33,959 nucleotides of DNA from Intestinibacter bartlettii. GTDB taxonomy: Bacteria > Bacillota > Clostridia > Peptostreptococcales > Peptostreptococcaceae. Below, piece by piece: positions 1 to 9,219 of the stretch (positions within the stretch are counted from its first letter, which is position 1; every line of letters starts with the position of its first letter). The translations under genes were made by a program, and so were the position numbers. The notes under the pieces are model-generated. The model was given only the letters and a program-made list of their open reading frames with translations, was not told the origin of the DNA and searched no databases. The stretch lies in NCBI RefSeq assembly GCF_018917435.1, contig NZ_JAHLOQ010000036.1, positions 1-33,959 of the forward strand, written 5' to 3'.

Positions 1-117
1 CTGCTTCATTATTAGGTTGGCGGACCTAATTTAATTGTAGCAGAGGAGGTTTTTTTGTCTACTCAAAGCTAAAAGCTTTTTAGAACCACCTGTAGAACAG
101 GTGGTATTCATTTATAC
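1..117 (+). mobile_element. Candidate 3' (right) end of an IS200/IS605-type element, possible omega-RNA scaffold
   Basis: This non-coding stretch is densely folded. Helices are 1-5/39-43 enclosing 11-17/24-30 (ATTAGGT/ACCTAAT), then 65-70/74-79 (AAAGCT/AGCTTT), then 85-92/98-105 (ACCACCTG/CAGGTGGT), followed by ATTCATTTATAC. A strong hairpin a few bases before a TTCA-like end is typical of the right end of IS200/IS605-family tnpB elements, where the same bases form the 3' part of the TnpB guide RNA. The tnpB gene would lie to the left, outside the window. The tail of a group I intron-bearing IStron is an alternative. The structure is seen directly; the family assignment is inference. Confidence 0.4.
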
Positions 118-120
118 AAT

Positions 121-158
121 AAAAGCTTACAGTATGGATATCCATATTGTAAGCTTTT
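121..158. terminator. Bidirectional terminator after murE
   Basis: A 17-bp stem with one G-T wobble pairs 121-137 with 142-158 around the loop ATAT. T-rich tracts flank it on both sides. It lies 8 bases beyond the murE stop codon and closes the minus-strand operon. It would also stop plus-strand transcription arriving from the mobile-element end at 1-117. Confidence 0.85.
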
Positions 159-166
159 TATTTTAA

Positions 167-1672
167 TTAGTTAGTAACCATTACTTGTTGTTCACGACCT
201 GCAAGAACTTTTTTAGCTTCGTCTCTTACGATATCTCTTTCAGAGAATGGAATTTTCACACCTTCTATTAGTTGGTATGTTTCATGTCCTTTTCCTGCAA
301 GAACTATCATGTCGCCTTCTTGTGCCATTCTAACTGCTAGTTGAATAGCTTTTTCTCTATCAGGTTCAACTATATATTTACTCTTATCATCATATGATTT
401 AGCTATATCATTTATTATTTGCATAGGATCTTCAAAGTCTGGATTGTCAGATGTTAATATACTTAAATCACATTCTTTTGAAGCTACATCTCCTAATTCT
501 TTTCTACGTATTTCAGTTCTTCCACCAACTGACCCAAATACGCAGATTAATCTATTATGATCATAATATTCTAATGTTTTTAGTATATTTTCTAAACTAA
601 CTCCATTATGAGCATAATCTATTATTATAGTAGCATAAGGTAATGCAGATAAAACTTCTACTCTACCACATACTTTTGCTTCTGTTAGAGCTTTTCTAGT
701 TATTTCTTTTTCAACACCTAAGTATCTACAAACAGATATTACTGCTAAAGCATTATAAATACTAAATACTCCTGGCGAACATATATAGAAGTCGTCTTTT
801 GACTCTTTAGTTTTACAAACAAAGTTAACACCTAAAGAATCTAAGTCTTTTGAGTATTTAATATCTGTCGCCATTACGTCAGCTTGTTTTTCTATACCGA
901 AAGTTTTTATGTCACAAGTTGCTTTATCAATAATTGCTTGTGCATATTTATCATCTATATTTATTATTCCATGCTTAGCTAATGTAAATAATTTAGCTTT
1001 ACATTCTAAATAATTTTCGAATGTAGGATGTTCTTTAGGTCCTATATGATCAGGAGATAAATTAGTGAATATAGCAATATCAAAATCGACATGCTCTACT
1101 CTATATCTTTGAAGTCCTCCTGAAGATACTTCCATAGAAACACATTCTACTCCGTTATCTAACATTTTTCTAAATATTCTATGAAGTTCATAACTCTCAG
1201 GAGTTGTATTAACTGTAGTCTCTGATATATTATTATAGAAAGTACCATTAGTACCTATTACACCAGTATTTATTCCTGCTCTATTTAAAACTTCACTTAT
1301 ATAGTTTGTAATTGTTGTCTTACCTTTTGTTCCAGTAACACCTATTATTTTTAATGATTTTGATGGATTACCAAAATAATTTGCAGACATTTTAGATAAA
1401 GCGATTCTTGTATCTTCAACTATTATTTTTATAGCATCGTCTGCCATTTCTATATCATCTTGTAATACAAATACTCTAGCTCCTCTAGAATATGCATCAA
1501 AAACATATTTATGTCCATCTACAGTTTCTCCTTTAAGTGCAACAAACATATATCCTTTTTGGCACTTTAAAGAACTATAAGCTATATCTACTATTTCAAT
1601 ATCATTAAAATCTTTTGAATCTGTATTAGAGGTAAAAGAAACATCCTCTAATATTCTAGTTAATTTAACCAT
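167..1672 (-). CDS. murE: UDP-N-acetylmuramoyl-tripeptide synthetase, MurE family (probably L-lysine-adding)
   Basis: This is a cytoplasmic Mur ligase that adds the third residue to UDP-MurNAc-L-Ala-D-Glu using ATP. At 501 residues it has normal length. It has an N-terminal uridine-binding domain (about 1-105), the ATP loop GVTGTKGKTT (111-120), the central NTTPES segment, and a C-terminal domain with GKGHETYQ. The residue-selecting motif is DNPD at 409-412. Enzymes that add meso-diaminopimelate have DNPR there, and the S. aureus lysine enzyme has DNPA. The missing Arg therefore argues against DAP and fits L-Lys or another diamino acid. AGGAGG precedes the ATG. It is the last gene of the operon with the racemase and the D-aspartate ligase, 37 bases after the racemase, and that context supports an L-Lys/D-Asp wall. 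Family assignment is firm; substrate choice is inferred. Confidence 0.9.
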   Translation of the reverse strand: MVKLTRILEDVSFTSNTDSKDFNDIEIVDIAYSSLKCQKGYMFVALKGETVDGHKYVFDAYSRGARVFVLQDDIEMADDAIKIIVEDTRIALSKMSANYFGNPSKSLKIIGVTGTKGKTTITNYISEVLNRAGINTGVIGTNGTFYNNISETTVNTTPESYELHRIFRKMLDNGVECVSMEVSSGGLQRYRVEHVDFDIAIFTNLSPDHIGPKEHPTFENYLECKAKLFTLAKHGIINIDDKYAQAIIDKATCDIKTFGIEKQADVMATDIKYSKDLDSLGVNFVCKTKESKDDFYICSPGVFSIYNALAVISVCRYLGVEKEITRKALTEAKVCGRVEVLSALPYATIIIDYAHNGVSLENILKTLEYYDHNRLICVFGSVGGRTEIRRKELGDVASKECDLSILTSDNPDFEDPMQIINDIAKSYDDKSKYIVEPDREKAIQLAVRMAQEGDMIVLAGKGHETYQLIEGVKIPFSERDIVRDEAKKVLAGREQQVMVTN

Positions 1673-1709
1673 ATATCCTCCTATAGTTTCATCGGTTTAA
1701 TAGTTATTT

Positions 1710-2423
1710 TTAAACAAATATTTCTTTTACTTTTCTATTAGACTTTATAATTGTCTGTCTTGCTAATACTTCTAATGAATCTATATACAGGTCATTGCCT
1801 AAATTGTTGTCATTTTTTAAGATAGATAATTCTGTACAGCCAAGTATTATACCATCACATCCATTTTGTTTAAAATGATTGACCAATTTATTAAATTTAT
1901 TCATATCAGCAGGTTTTCCACTTTTTATATCGTCATATATTATTTCCATAACCTGTTGTTGTCTTTCATCATCTAAAATGAAACACTCTACATCAAATCT
2001 TTTACACATATCTTGATATAGTTTTGTTTTTATATTACCTGTTGTAGCCATAATACCCAACTTTTTATGTCCATTTTCTTTAGCATATTTTACAGTTTCT
2101 TCAACTATGCTAAGCACAGGTATATCTACACTTTCATTTATTTTATCATAAAAATAATGTGCTGTATTACATGTTATTACTATAAAGTTTACACCAAATT
2201 GTTCTAGTTTTTTGGCATCACTTACAAGTGTATATGCAGGATTTTCATCACTTTGTCCTAAAATATATGCACTTCTATCTGGTGTAGTCGCTCTATTTGT
2301 AATCACCATATCTACATGTTCTTGGTCAGTTTTGGCATCAGTCATATCCACTACCATCTTGTAAAAATAGACAGAAGCCATAGGTCCTAAACCACCCATA
2401 ACTCCTACAGTTATATTTTCCAT
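1710..2423 (-). CDS. Aspartate racemase (Asp/Glu racemase family)
   Basis: This 237-residue protein belongs to the PLP-independent aspartate/glutamate racemase family, which uses two cysteines as acid and base. The pair is visible as C85 in ITCNTAH and C196 in GCTEL. The N-terminal GGLGPMAS motif and NRATTPDR (about 43-50) are typical of aspartate rather than glutamate racemases. It should convert L-Asp to D-Asp. The ATG is preceded by GGTGAT. It starts 12 bases after the ATP-grasp ligase and is followed by murE, so the D-Asp is probably made for the ligase. Amino-acid specificity comes from motif style and context and has not been tested. Confidence 0.85.
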   Translation of the reverse strand: MENITVGVMGGLGPMASVYFYKMVVDMTDAKTDQEHVDMVITNRATTPDRSAYILGQSDENPAYTLVSDAKKLEQFGVNFIVITCNTAHYFYDKINESVDIPVLSIVEETVKYAKENGHKKLGIMATTGNIKTKLYQDMCKRFDVECFILDDERQQQVMEIIYDDIKSGKPADMNKFNKLVNHFKQNGCDGIILGCTELSILKNDNNLGNDLYIDSLEVLARQTIIKSNRKVKEIFV

Positions 2424-2435
2424 ATTATCACCATT

Positions 2436-3650
2436 CTATTTGCAGTATTTGTTAAACTTTCTTATTTGATTTACGCTATATAAGAAGATGTACCAACTTC
2501 TCTTAAGATTGCCTTTTAAATCATATTTATATCCAAATGATGTTTCTTCTTTTCCTTCTGAAACTAATTGTTTACATTTATTTACTAAATCTTTATTTTT
2601 AACAAATTTATATACTACATGTCTTGGAATTACTCTCCAGAAGAAAGGTTCTTTTTGTATTTTTAATTCTAATTCTTTATTTTCAACTCTATCTTCAACT
2701 ACATATTTAGCTATGTTGTTACCAGACCCTGTAACATAGTAGTTACTTCTACCTTGTCTTAAGTTGATTTCGAATACTTTGTAAGTATTATCTCTTGTAT
2801 CATATTTTATATCGAAGTTAGAGAAACCAGTATAGTTTATACTTTCTAAGAAGTTTTTAAATTTAGTCATTACTTCTTCATCGTATTCTGTAATTATAGC
2901 TGCATGGTTTCCTATTCCTTTTGGTGTATGTTCTTCAAGTAAAACATGTCCTAAACACATCATTTTAACTTTTCCATTTTGATCTGAATAGCAAGTTAAA
3001 ACTCTCATGTGTGAATCATCACCAGGTATAAAATCTTGAACTATCATAGATTTTTCATATCCATGTGAATATATTTCATCAGTAATTTGTTTAAACTCAT
3101 CTGCATTTTGTACAACATAAGCTTTTTTCATTCCTGCAAATTCATGTTGGAAGAAAGTAACACTATCTGATGCTTTTAATATTACTGGATAATTAAATCC
3201 AAAGTCTACTACTTCATCACCTTTGTTGAATACATGTGTTTTTGGATAACTAAGATTGTATTCTTCACATATTTCGTAGAAAGAGTCTTTTTCAATTAAT
3301 TTGTCTTTTAATTCTTTATCTATATATGGAACTATATATTTTGTTGAAAGTATTTCTTTATTATCTATTATAAATTCAGCATATTCATCTTTACATCCAT
3401 GTATGATAAATACTTTACCTTCTTCAGCTTCTTCATCAGCTAAATCTAGTAATCTTTTTAAGAATGCTTCTTCATCTTCGATTGTTGTACCTTCTCTATA
3501 ATCGATTATTTTACTATGATTTGTCGCTCCTATACGGATTTTTCCAAATGCGATTGATTTAACTCCATATGCTTCGTGGTAAGCTCTTGCAACAGAGTAA
3601 CAATTTATATCTCCACCAACCAATACTGGTTGAATTTTTACGTTATTCAC
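2436..3650 (-). CDS. ATP-grasp ligase resembling D-aspartate ligase (Aslfm type)
   Basis: This is a 404-residue ATP-grasp enzyme. The N-terminal segment (PVLVGGDINCYSVARAYHEA, residues 8-27) and the C-terminal metal/ATP motif NLRQGRSNYYVTG resemble the D-aspartate ligase of Enterococcus faecium as I remember it. That enzyme joins the beta-carboxylate of D-Asp to the epsilon-amine of L-Lys in UDP-MurNAc-pentapeptide. Similar clostridial proteins are often labelled only carboxylate-amine ligase. The start is GTG, 5 bases after AGAGGTGG, and it leads the operon directly behind a strong sigma-A promoter. The adjacent aspartate racemase supplies the expected substrate, as in lactic acid bacteria. 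Another D-amino acid or a small-molecule acceptor is possible. Confidence 0.75.
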   Translation of the reverse strand: MNNVKIQPVLVGGDINCYSVARAYHEAYGVKSIAFGKIRIGATNHSKIIDYREGTTIEDEEAFLKRLLDLADEEAEEGKVFIIHGCKDEYAEFIIDNKEILSTKYIVPYIDKELKDKLIEKDSFYEICEEYNLSYPKTHVFNKGDEVVDFGFNYPVILKASDSVTFFQHEFAGMKKAYVVQNADEFKQITDEIYSHGYEKSMIVQDFIPGDDSHMRVLTCYSDQNGKVKMMCLGHVLLEEHTPKGIGNHAAIITEYDEEVMTKFKNFLESINYTGFSNFDIKYDTRDNTYKVFEINLRQGRSNYYVTGSGNNIAKYVVEDRVENKELELKIQKEPFFWRVIPRHVVYKFVKNKDLVNKCKQLVSEGKEETSFGYKYDLKGNLKRSWYIFLYSVNQIRKFNKYCK

Positions 3651-3707
3651 TTAGTCCACCTCTTGTTTTCTATTTTAATTTGTTTTATTTCATTTTAATA
3701 CAATGGT

Positions 3708-3736
3708 ATTATACTTTATTTTAATTCATATGTCAA
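3708..3736 (-). promoter_or_regulatory. Sigma-A promoter of the ligase-racemase-murE operon
   Basis: Read on the minus strand, a perfect TTGACA (3736-3731) and a perfect TATAAT (3713-3708) are separated by 17 bases. This gives a start near 3701 and a leader of about 50 bases before the GTG. No operator-like dyad is evident, so expression is probably constitutive, as expected for cell-wall synthesis. Confidence 0.8.
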
Positions 3737-3833
3737 AGAACCTACAGACTTGAAATCGTTATCCTTGCAATATCTAATCTAGATTTATTAGAATAAATTT
3801 TATAGCATTTATTTAATAATTTTTTGCAAATAA

Positions 3834-3880
3834 AAACATGATAAAACATAGTTTTTTATACACTATATTTTATCATGTTT
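3834..3880 (-). terminator. Terminator of the zinc-ribbon gene
   Basis: A perfect 13-bp stem pairs AAACATGATAAAA (3834-3846) with TTTTATCATGTTT (3868-3880) around a 21-base loop. It sits 8 bases past the stop of the minus-strand gene that ends at 3888. On the minus strand a U-rich tail follows. Confidence 0.7.
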
Positions 3881-3887
3881 ATAATAT

Positions 3888-4982
3888 CTATATAGACTCT
3901 ATCTCATCTTCTTTTTCAAATTGGGCAATTCCTAAATTCGATTTATTTATTATTTTATTTATCTTATCTATATCACTTTGAGTAGAATATGCTATATTTA
4001 CTATTCCAAACTCTTCATCATAATCCATATATGCATAATAAAGCATTTTATCTGAATTACTTTCTTCTAATACTTTATTGACTTGATAGACTAATCTTTC
4101 ATCAAAAGAAGAATTATCTTTATCTAATTTTATAGTAACTTCTTTTTTATTTATTTTCATAGTAATAGTTCTATCTTTTAATCCTGATTTTTCACTAACA
4201 TCAGAAATTTGTATTTCTCCATCTGATATTTCTACTATATGGTTTATTATTTCTTCATATGAATATCCATAATCTAATATATCACTATCAAAAGACATTA
4301 TATTTTTATTGTCTAGATTTATACTCTTATCATTTTTTCTAGCTTCTTGTAGCAAATCTTCTAAATCTAAGTCTATATTAAATGTATTATCGAAAGCATA
4401 GTATGTTTCCCAATCACCTAAAATACAATATTCCATTGTGAAGTTTTTATTATCTCTAATTAAATCTCCAGTCATAGTTATTTTTTGACCTTCTTTATAG
4501 CCTTTTATTTCTTCATAATTTTCATTTTCATCCTGATCAAAAATACAGTATATTTTATATTCACTCTCTTTATTTGTATTTAATTCTACTTTTATAGTTC
4601 TTTTGTCTATTTCTTGTATTTGTTTAACTTCTCCAGTAAGTTCTAGAAATGTTCCATCATATTTTAAGTCAGCATCATCTTTATTTTCTTTATATTCTTC
4701 TATTAATTCATCAGATGTAATAGATATATCCTCTCCAAAATCTCCCCATAAGTCATCTAATCCAATATATCCTGAAGAATCACTATTTTTAGCTATAGAG
4801 TTTAATTTAACTACTGTAATAGTTACTGATATGAATATTAAAACTAAAATTATTATTATACTTATAATCATAGGATTCCTTTTTATAAATCCTCTTTGAT
4901 CTTTGCCACACTTCAAACATCTATAAGAGTTGTTCTGTAGTTTTTCCCCACAATGCTTACATATTTTTTCTTTATTATTCAT
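3888..4982 (-). CDS. Zinc-ribbon membrane protein with an OB-fold (tRNA_anti-like) domain
   Basis: The protein has 364 residues. An N-terminal zinc ribbon with two CxxC pairs (C8/C11 and C22/C25) is followed by one transmembrane helix (about 37-58). An outer segment from about 88 to 190 contains phrases typical of the tRNA_anti-like OB fold (LTGEVKQI, YKEGQKITMTGDL). The C-terminal region (about 205-364) is acidic and unassigned. The layout predicts a cytoplasmic ribbon with the OB fold outside the membrane. Proteins of this build are common in clostridia and I know of no assigned function. The gene stands alone, with GAGGGG before the ATG and its own terminator. The domain reading is moderately sure; the function is unknown. 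Confidence 0.7.
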   Translation of the reverse strand: MNNKEKICKHCGEKLQNNSYRCLKCGKDQRGFIKRNPMIISIIIILVLIFISVTITVVKLNSIAKNSDSSGYIGLDDLWGDFGEDISITSDELIEEYKENKDDADLKYDGTFLELTGEVKQIQEIDKRTIKVELNTNKESEYKIYCIFDQDENENYEEIKGYKEGQKITMTGDLIRDNKNFTMEYCILGDWETYYAFDNTFNIDLDLEDLLQEARKNDKSINLDNKNIMSFDSDILDYGYSYEEIINHIVEISDGEIQISDVSEKSGLKDRTITMKINKKEVTIKLDKDNSSFDERLVYQVNKVLEESNSDKMLYYAYMDYDEEFGIVNIAYSTQSDIDKINKIINKSNLGIAQFEKEDEIESI

Positions 4983-5106
4983 ATAAAATTCCCCTCATTT
5001 TATTCTCTTTACTATTATATTTATATTATACATAAAATCTAACCTATACCATAGCAACAATTTTGTCAATTTTAACATAACAAAATATTTATTTAAATAC
5101 AAATAA

Positions 5107-5140
5107 AGGCTTAACCTTATATAATTATAAGATTAAGCCT
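5107..5140 (-). terminator. Terminator of the Na/Pi cotransporter gene
   Basis: AGGCTTAA (5107-5114) pairs with TTAAGCCT (5133-5140). After one mismatch the stem continues for five more pairs to a 6-base loop. On the minus strand the stem runs into TTTATTTGTAT. It lies 10 bases past the stop codon. Confidence 0.8.
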
Positions 5141-5149
5141 GCTAATTTA

Positions 5150-6757
5150 TTAAACATCATAAGAATAATCTGCTATATTTTTAGAATGGTCAGATACCCT
5201 TTCTAAATTGTTTAAAACATCAAAGTAAATTACTCCTGAGTCAACTGTACATTTTCCTTCATTTAATCTTTGTAAATGATGATTTCTATATCCCAATTCT
5301 AATAAGTCAACTTGTCTTTCATTTTCATGAACTTTTTTTCTAAGTTCTAAGTTAACCTCTTCTAAGCACTTCATAGAATCTTGGAAATTATTTATTGCTA
5401 AATTAGATATTTCTCTAATTTCATCTTTTGCATGTTCTGATAAAGTAAGTTTTTCTTTAATCAAATCTCTACCTAACTCTGCTATGTTTTCACCATGGTC
5501 AGATATTCTCTCTATATCGTTTACTGCATATATTAGATTAGTGACCTTATTTCGTTCATCATCATTTAGAGGTTCTTTCGATAATTTTACTAAGAAAGCA
5601 AGAAGATGTCTTTGTATTTGATTTACTTTTTTCTCCATTTCAAAAGTTTTATTTACTTCCTCTTCAGAATAATTTAGTGTACCATCTATAGCATATTGTA
5701 CAGAATTAGTTGCGTATTTTGCCATTTCTTTAATTTCTAAAAATGCATTTCCTACAGCTATACTTGGTGTTTCTATCATTCTATCGTCTATATATTTTAC
5801 ATCTGAAGTTTCTCTAGTTTCATCTTCAGTGACTGGTATCAATTTTAAAACTAATTTAACAATATATTTTGAGAATGGTAATAATACAATTACATTTACC
5901 ACATTAAATAATGTATGTGCATTTGCTATTTGTCTAGCTACATTATTTGGATCTAGTCTAGTTACTACTATACTTATTGGCACAGTAAATATAAATATAA
6001 ATAAAATGGTTCCTATTACATTAAACGTTAAATGCATAGTTGCTGCTCTTTTTGCATTTTTAGATGCACCTAAACTTGATATTAATGAAGTAACACAAGT
6101 ACCTATGTTATCTCCATACAATATAGGTAAAGCTGCACTAAGTGGCAATATTCCTTGTGATGCAAGAGCTATTAACATCCCCATAGATGCACTTGATGAC
6201 TGAACTATACCTGTTATTAAGAAACCAGCTAAAATACCTAATAAAGGATGTGAACCTACAAATATTAGAGCATTTCTAAACTGTGGTAACTCAGCTAATG
6301 GACTTACTGCTTCTTTCATAAATTCCATTCCTGTAAATAACATACCAAATCCTAATAATATCTCTGCATATTGTTTATGCTTTTGTTTTTTTGATGCTAG
6401 ATATATAATTATACCTATTCCTAATGCAATAGGAGCTATATCTTCTAATTTAAATGATACTAATTGGGCTGTAACAGTTGTACCTATGTTTGCCCCCATA
6501 ATTACACCTATTGCTTGAGATAATGACATTATTCCCGCATTAACAAAACCAACAACCATTACTGTTGTTGCACTAGAACTTTGTATTATACCTGTTACTA
6601 AAGCCCCGACTAAAACACCCATTACTACATTACTTGTTAAAAATCCTATTATTTTTTTTAATTGGTCCCCGGCAGATTTTTGAAGTCCATCACCCATCAT
6701 ATTCATACCGTATAAAAATAATCCTAGACCACCTAGTAAACTAATTGCTATTTGCAC
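5150..6757 (-). CDS. Na+/phosphate cotransporter (NptA/PNaS family) with C-terminal PhoU-like domain
   Basis: This 535-residue integral membrane protein should import phosphate with sodium. The family's inverted repeat shows as two QSSS signatures, GIIQSSSATT (Q59) and GIVQSSSASM (Q186), each followed by a GxNIGT motif (GANIGTT at 88, GDNIGTC at about 215). About eight or nine hydrophobic helices fill residues 1-310. The remaining 335-535 is a soluble helical PhoU-like domain with paired NDIERISDHGENIAE and NNLERVSDHSKNIAD motifs. An AGGAGGA site precedes the ATG. Upstream lie five TTAAnn repeats resembling a PhoP box, which fits induction under phosphate limitation. It has its own terminator. 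Specificity is inferred from family. Confidence 0.9.
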   Translation of the reverse strand: MQIAISLLGGLGLFLYGMNMMGDGLQKSAGDQLKKIIGFLTSNVVMGVLVGALVTGIIQSSSATTVMVVGFVNAGIMSLSQAIGVIMGANIGTTVTAQLVSFKLEDIAPIALGIGIIIYLASKKQKHKQYAEILLGFGMLFTGMEFMKEAVSPLAELPQFRNALIFVGSHPLLGILAGFLITGIVQSSSASMGMLIALASQGILPLSAALPILYGDNIGTCVTSLISSLGASKNAKRAATMHLTFNVIGTILFIFIFTVPISIVVTRLDPNNVARQIANAHTLFNVVNVIVLLPFSKYIVKLVLKLIPVTEDETRETSDVKYIDDRMIETPSIAVGNAFLEIKEMAKYATNSVQYAIDGTLNYSEEEVNKTFEMEKKVNQIQRHLLAFLVKLSKEPLNDDERNKVTNLIYAVNDIERISDHGENIAELGRDLIKEKLTLSEHAKDEIREISNLAINNFQDSMKCLEEVNLELRKKVHENERQVDLLELGYRNHHLQRLNEGKCTVDSGVIYFDVLNNLERVSDHSKNIADYSYDV

Positions 6758-6833
6758 GTCTGCTCCTCCTTAAGACTCATAAATTAATTCATCTTGATAA
6801 TACCTTAAAAATTGAGATTATTGGCTAAATCAA

Positions 6834-6879
6834 GGTTAAGTTAATATTAAGATTATGTTAAATATTAACTTTGTATTAA
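6834..6879 (-). promoter_or_regulatory. Candidate PhoP box (five direct TTAAnn repeats)
   Basis: On the minus strand, five hexamers read in order TTAATA (6879-6874), TTAATA (6868-6863), TTAACA (6861-6856), TTAATA (6850-6845) and TTAACC (6839-6834). Spacing is 11 bases in two runs, with one 7-base step between the second and third. The Bacillus PhoP consensus is TTAACA repeated every 11 bases, so this matches in sequence and period. A possible minus-strand -10 (TATTAT, 6802-6797) lies between the array and the transporter start. Confidence 0.6.
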
Positions 6880-7042
6880 TATTTATTTAAGTTTATATAA
6901 AAAATCATTACTTTGAATGATCTTCAAAGGTATAGATTTCTTTGGAACACATATAAGTAAATTATATTTATCCACAAATTCAAAGTCTTATTTTACTTCT
7001 TTTGCGAAATACTTAAAATTATTATAATTTCCTATGTGTAAT
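6880..7042. other. Gene-free AT-rich spacer between nptA and fbp
   Basis: Apart from the Pho-box array at its left and the fbp terminator at its right, I see no open frame with a ribosome site and no clear hairpin here. Confidence 0.5.
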
Positions 7043-7076
7043 AAAAATGGTATATAAAAATTTATATACCGTTTTT
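7043..7076 (-). terminator. Terminator of fbp
   Basis: GGTATATA (7049-7056) pairs with TATATACC (7063-7070), and an A/T clamp extends the stem to 7043-7076. The minus-strand tail is TTTTTATTAC. It lies 59 bases past the fbp stop and could also work on the plus strand. Confidence 0.7.
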
Positions 7077-7134
7077 ATTAACATAAATATTTTCCCTAAT
7101 TTGGTTGATTTTTATACTGTATAATATTCTCTAT

Positions 7135-9114
7135 TTACTTTTCTTTAATTAAACCTTTTTTATAGGCTAATACTAACATCTTTAAGTCATTTATTTCTTC
7201 TTGCATTTTTTCTCCATCAAGTGTATCTCTTACATACATTCTACGTGCTATATCTTCTACAACTACTGAAGTTGATAATATGTCGCTTTCTTTTTTAATT
7301 GCATCTTCTGCTGATGAAAATGGCTCATGAGCTACAAGTTGAAGTGTATATGAATTATAGATTAAAGTGTATCCAGCTATACCTGTTTTCCCTTGATATG
7401 CTCTAGAAAATCCACCATCTATAACTAATATTTTTCCACCTGCTTTTATTGGACTTTCACCCTTTTTACTTTCAACAGGAACATGTCCAGTTATAATATG
7501 AGATTGTTCATAATCTAATCCAAACTCATCAAAAATTTTATTACATACATTTTCATCTTCTCTTAATGTGTAGTATGGATTTTTATTTTCAACATGAGTT
7601 TTCTTATCTGCAATAAAATATCTTTCATAAGTTGTCATATCGTCTTTTCCAAACAGTGATGAACATTTTCCTGTCCATAAATACCACATCATATCCATCC
7701 CAAATTGTTTTTCAGGTCCCTTTTTATAGAAGAATCCTTTTCTTGCATAAGAATCCATTTGGTCCATTAATTCTCTACCACTATATTCTTTGCCTTTTAT
7801 TTTCATAGACATAAAGTTTCCTTTTGAATCAAGAGGAATACAACCATGTACTAACATGTTTTTGTTTGCAATTAAATAAATACTTCCTTTTGAGAATAAG
7901 AAAGACACATGTTTTTGTAATTTTTCGCTACCTCTGAAAGAAGCCACCAATTTTTCCATTACGTCTTCTTCCTCTTTTGTTAATTTATATGGTGATTTTG
8001 GATCTATTGTTGGGAAATTAGTATCTTTTAATTTATATACTTTTCCTTTTAAGTTTATAGTTCCCGCTTCATAGTCAACTTTATCTAAAAGAAGTCTATG
8101 TTTCATATCAAAATCTGGATTGTTGTTTATTACTTCTGCTTCTAATTTAAATTGTATTATACTAATAGCTTTATGCATTTTTGCTATTAATGATTTTTCT
8201 TTAGTAGAAACTTCTCCTTCTCCTACTTTAGGCATAAATTCAGTACATGGGTCATCTTTATATGCTTCCATAGCAAATGTAGCTAATGGAAGTAGGTTTA
8301 TTCCATATATATCCTCAACTATATCTAAATTTGCATATCTTGCAGATATTCTTATAGCATTCGCTATGCAAACCTTTTGACCAGATGCAGCGCCCATCCA
8401 TAATATATCATGATTTCCCCATTGAATATCTACATTATGATGGTTTATCAATGTATCCATTATAATATCTGGTCTTGGACCTCTATCATATACATCTCCT
8501 ACTATATGTAATCTATCTACAACTAGCTTTTGAATAACTTTTGATAAAGCTATTATAAATTCTCTAGATCTATCTATTTCTATTATTGTCTCTATTATAC
8601 TTCTATAATATCCATCTTTATGTGTACTAGTTTCATCTGGATGTAGTAATTCTTCGATTATATATTTAAAATCATCAGGAAGGAATTTTCTAACTTTAGA
8701 TCTTGTATATTTGCTAGATGCATATCTGCAAAGTTCTATAAGTCTGTGAATAGTTATTCTATAAAAATCTTCTAAATCTTCTTCCTCTTTGATAAGTAAG
8801 TCTAGTTTTTGTTCTGGATAATAGACTATTGTAGCTAATTTTTTTCTTTCAGCCTCTGAAACAATATTCCCAAATAATTCTTCTATTTTTCTTTTTATAA
8901 CACCTGATCCATTTTTTAAAACATGTACAAATGGTTCATATTCTCCATGTAAATCTGATAAAAAGTGTTCTGTCCCCTTTGGAAGGCTAAGTATCGCTTC
9001 CAGATTTATTATTTCTGCACTCGCACTTGATATACTTGGATACTGTTTAGATAACAATTTTAGGTATTTAAGTTGTCCCTCTAACTGTTCATCCGGTATA
9101 TTATTTATTTTCAT
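7135..9114 (-). CDS. fbp: Fructose-1,6-bisphosphatase class III
   Basis: This cytoplasmic gluconeogenic enzyme hydrolyses fructose 1,6-bisphosphate to fructose 6-phosphate. It is the Firmicute class III type, a large metallophosphoesterase-fold protein. Metal-binding motifs are SDLHG (53-57), GDVYDRG (206-212), WGNHD (about 232-236) and GHVPV near the C-terminus. The length of 659 residues matches the family. I start at the ATG at 9114 because AGGAGG (9129-9124) sits 9 bases before it. The reading frame extends 12 codons further to a TTG at 9150, but that would place the ribosome site inside the gene. It is a single-gene unit with its own promoter and terminator. Confidence 0.93.
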   Translation of the reverse strand: MKINNIPDEQLEGQLKYLKLLSKQYPSISSASAEIINLEAILSLPKGTEHFLSDLHGEYEPFVHVLKNGSGVIKRKIEELFGNIVSEAERKKLATIVYYPEQKLDLLIKEEEDLEDFYRITIHRLIELCRYASSKYTRSKVRKFLPDDFKYIIEELLHPDETSTHKDGYYRSIIETIIEIDRSREFIIALSKVIQKLVVDRLHIVGDVYDRGPRPDIIMDTLINHHNVDIQWGNHDILWMGAASGQKVCIANAIRISARYANLDIVEDIYGINLLPLATFAMEAYKDDPCTEFMPKVGEGEVSTKEKSLIAKMHKAISIIQFKLEAEVINNNPDFDMKHRLLLDKVDYEAGTINLKGKVYKLKDTNFPTIDPKSPYKLTKEEEDVMEKLVASFRGSEKLQKHVSFLFSKGSIYLIANKNMLVHGCIPLDSKGNFMSMKIKGKEYSGRELMDQMDSYARKGFFYKKGPEKQFGMDMMWYLWTGKCSSLFGKDDMTTYERYFIADKKTHVENKNPYYTLREDENVCNKIFDEFGLDYEQSHIITGHVPVESKKGESPIKAGGKILVIDGGFSRAYQGKTGIAGYTLIYNSYTLQLVAHEPFSSAEDAIKKESDILSTSVVVEDIARRMYVRDTLDGEKMQEEINDLKMLVLAYKKGLIKEK

Positions 9115-9190
9115 ATTAAAATTCCTCCTAATATATTTCTTAAACTTCAAATGTAATTTCTCCTGTCCTTATTCTTATATAAATTATACC

Positions 9191-9219
9191 ATACTATTTA
9201 TATTTTTTTGTTCTGTCAA
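9191..9219 (-). promoter_or_regulatory. Possible sigma-A promoter of fbp
   Basis: On the minus strand TTGACA (9219-9214) is followed after 17 bases by TAGTAT (9196-9191). A perfect TATAAT lies further downstream, but its spacing from TTGACA is 25 bases. The -35 is strong and the -10 weak. Confidence 0.45.
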
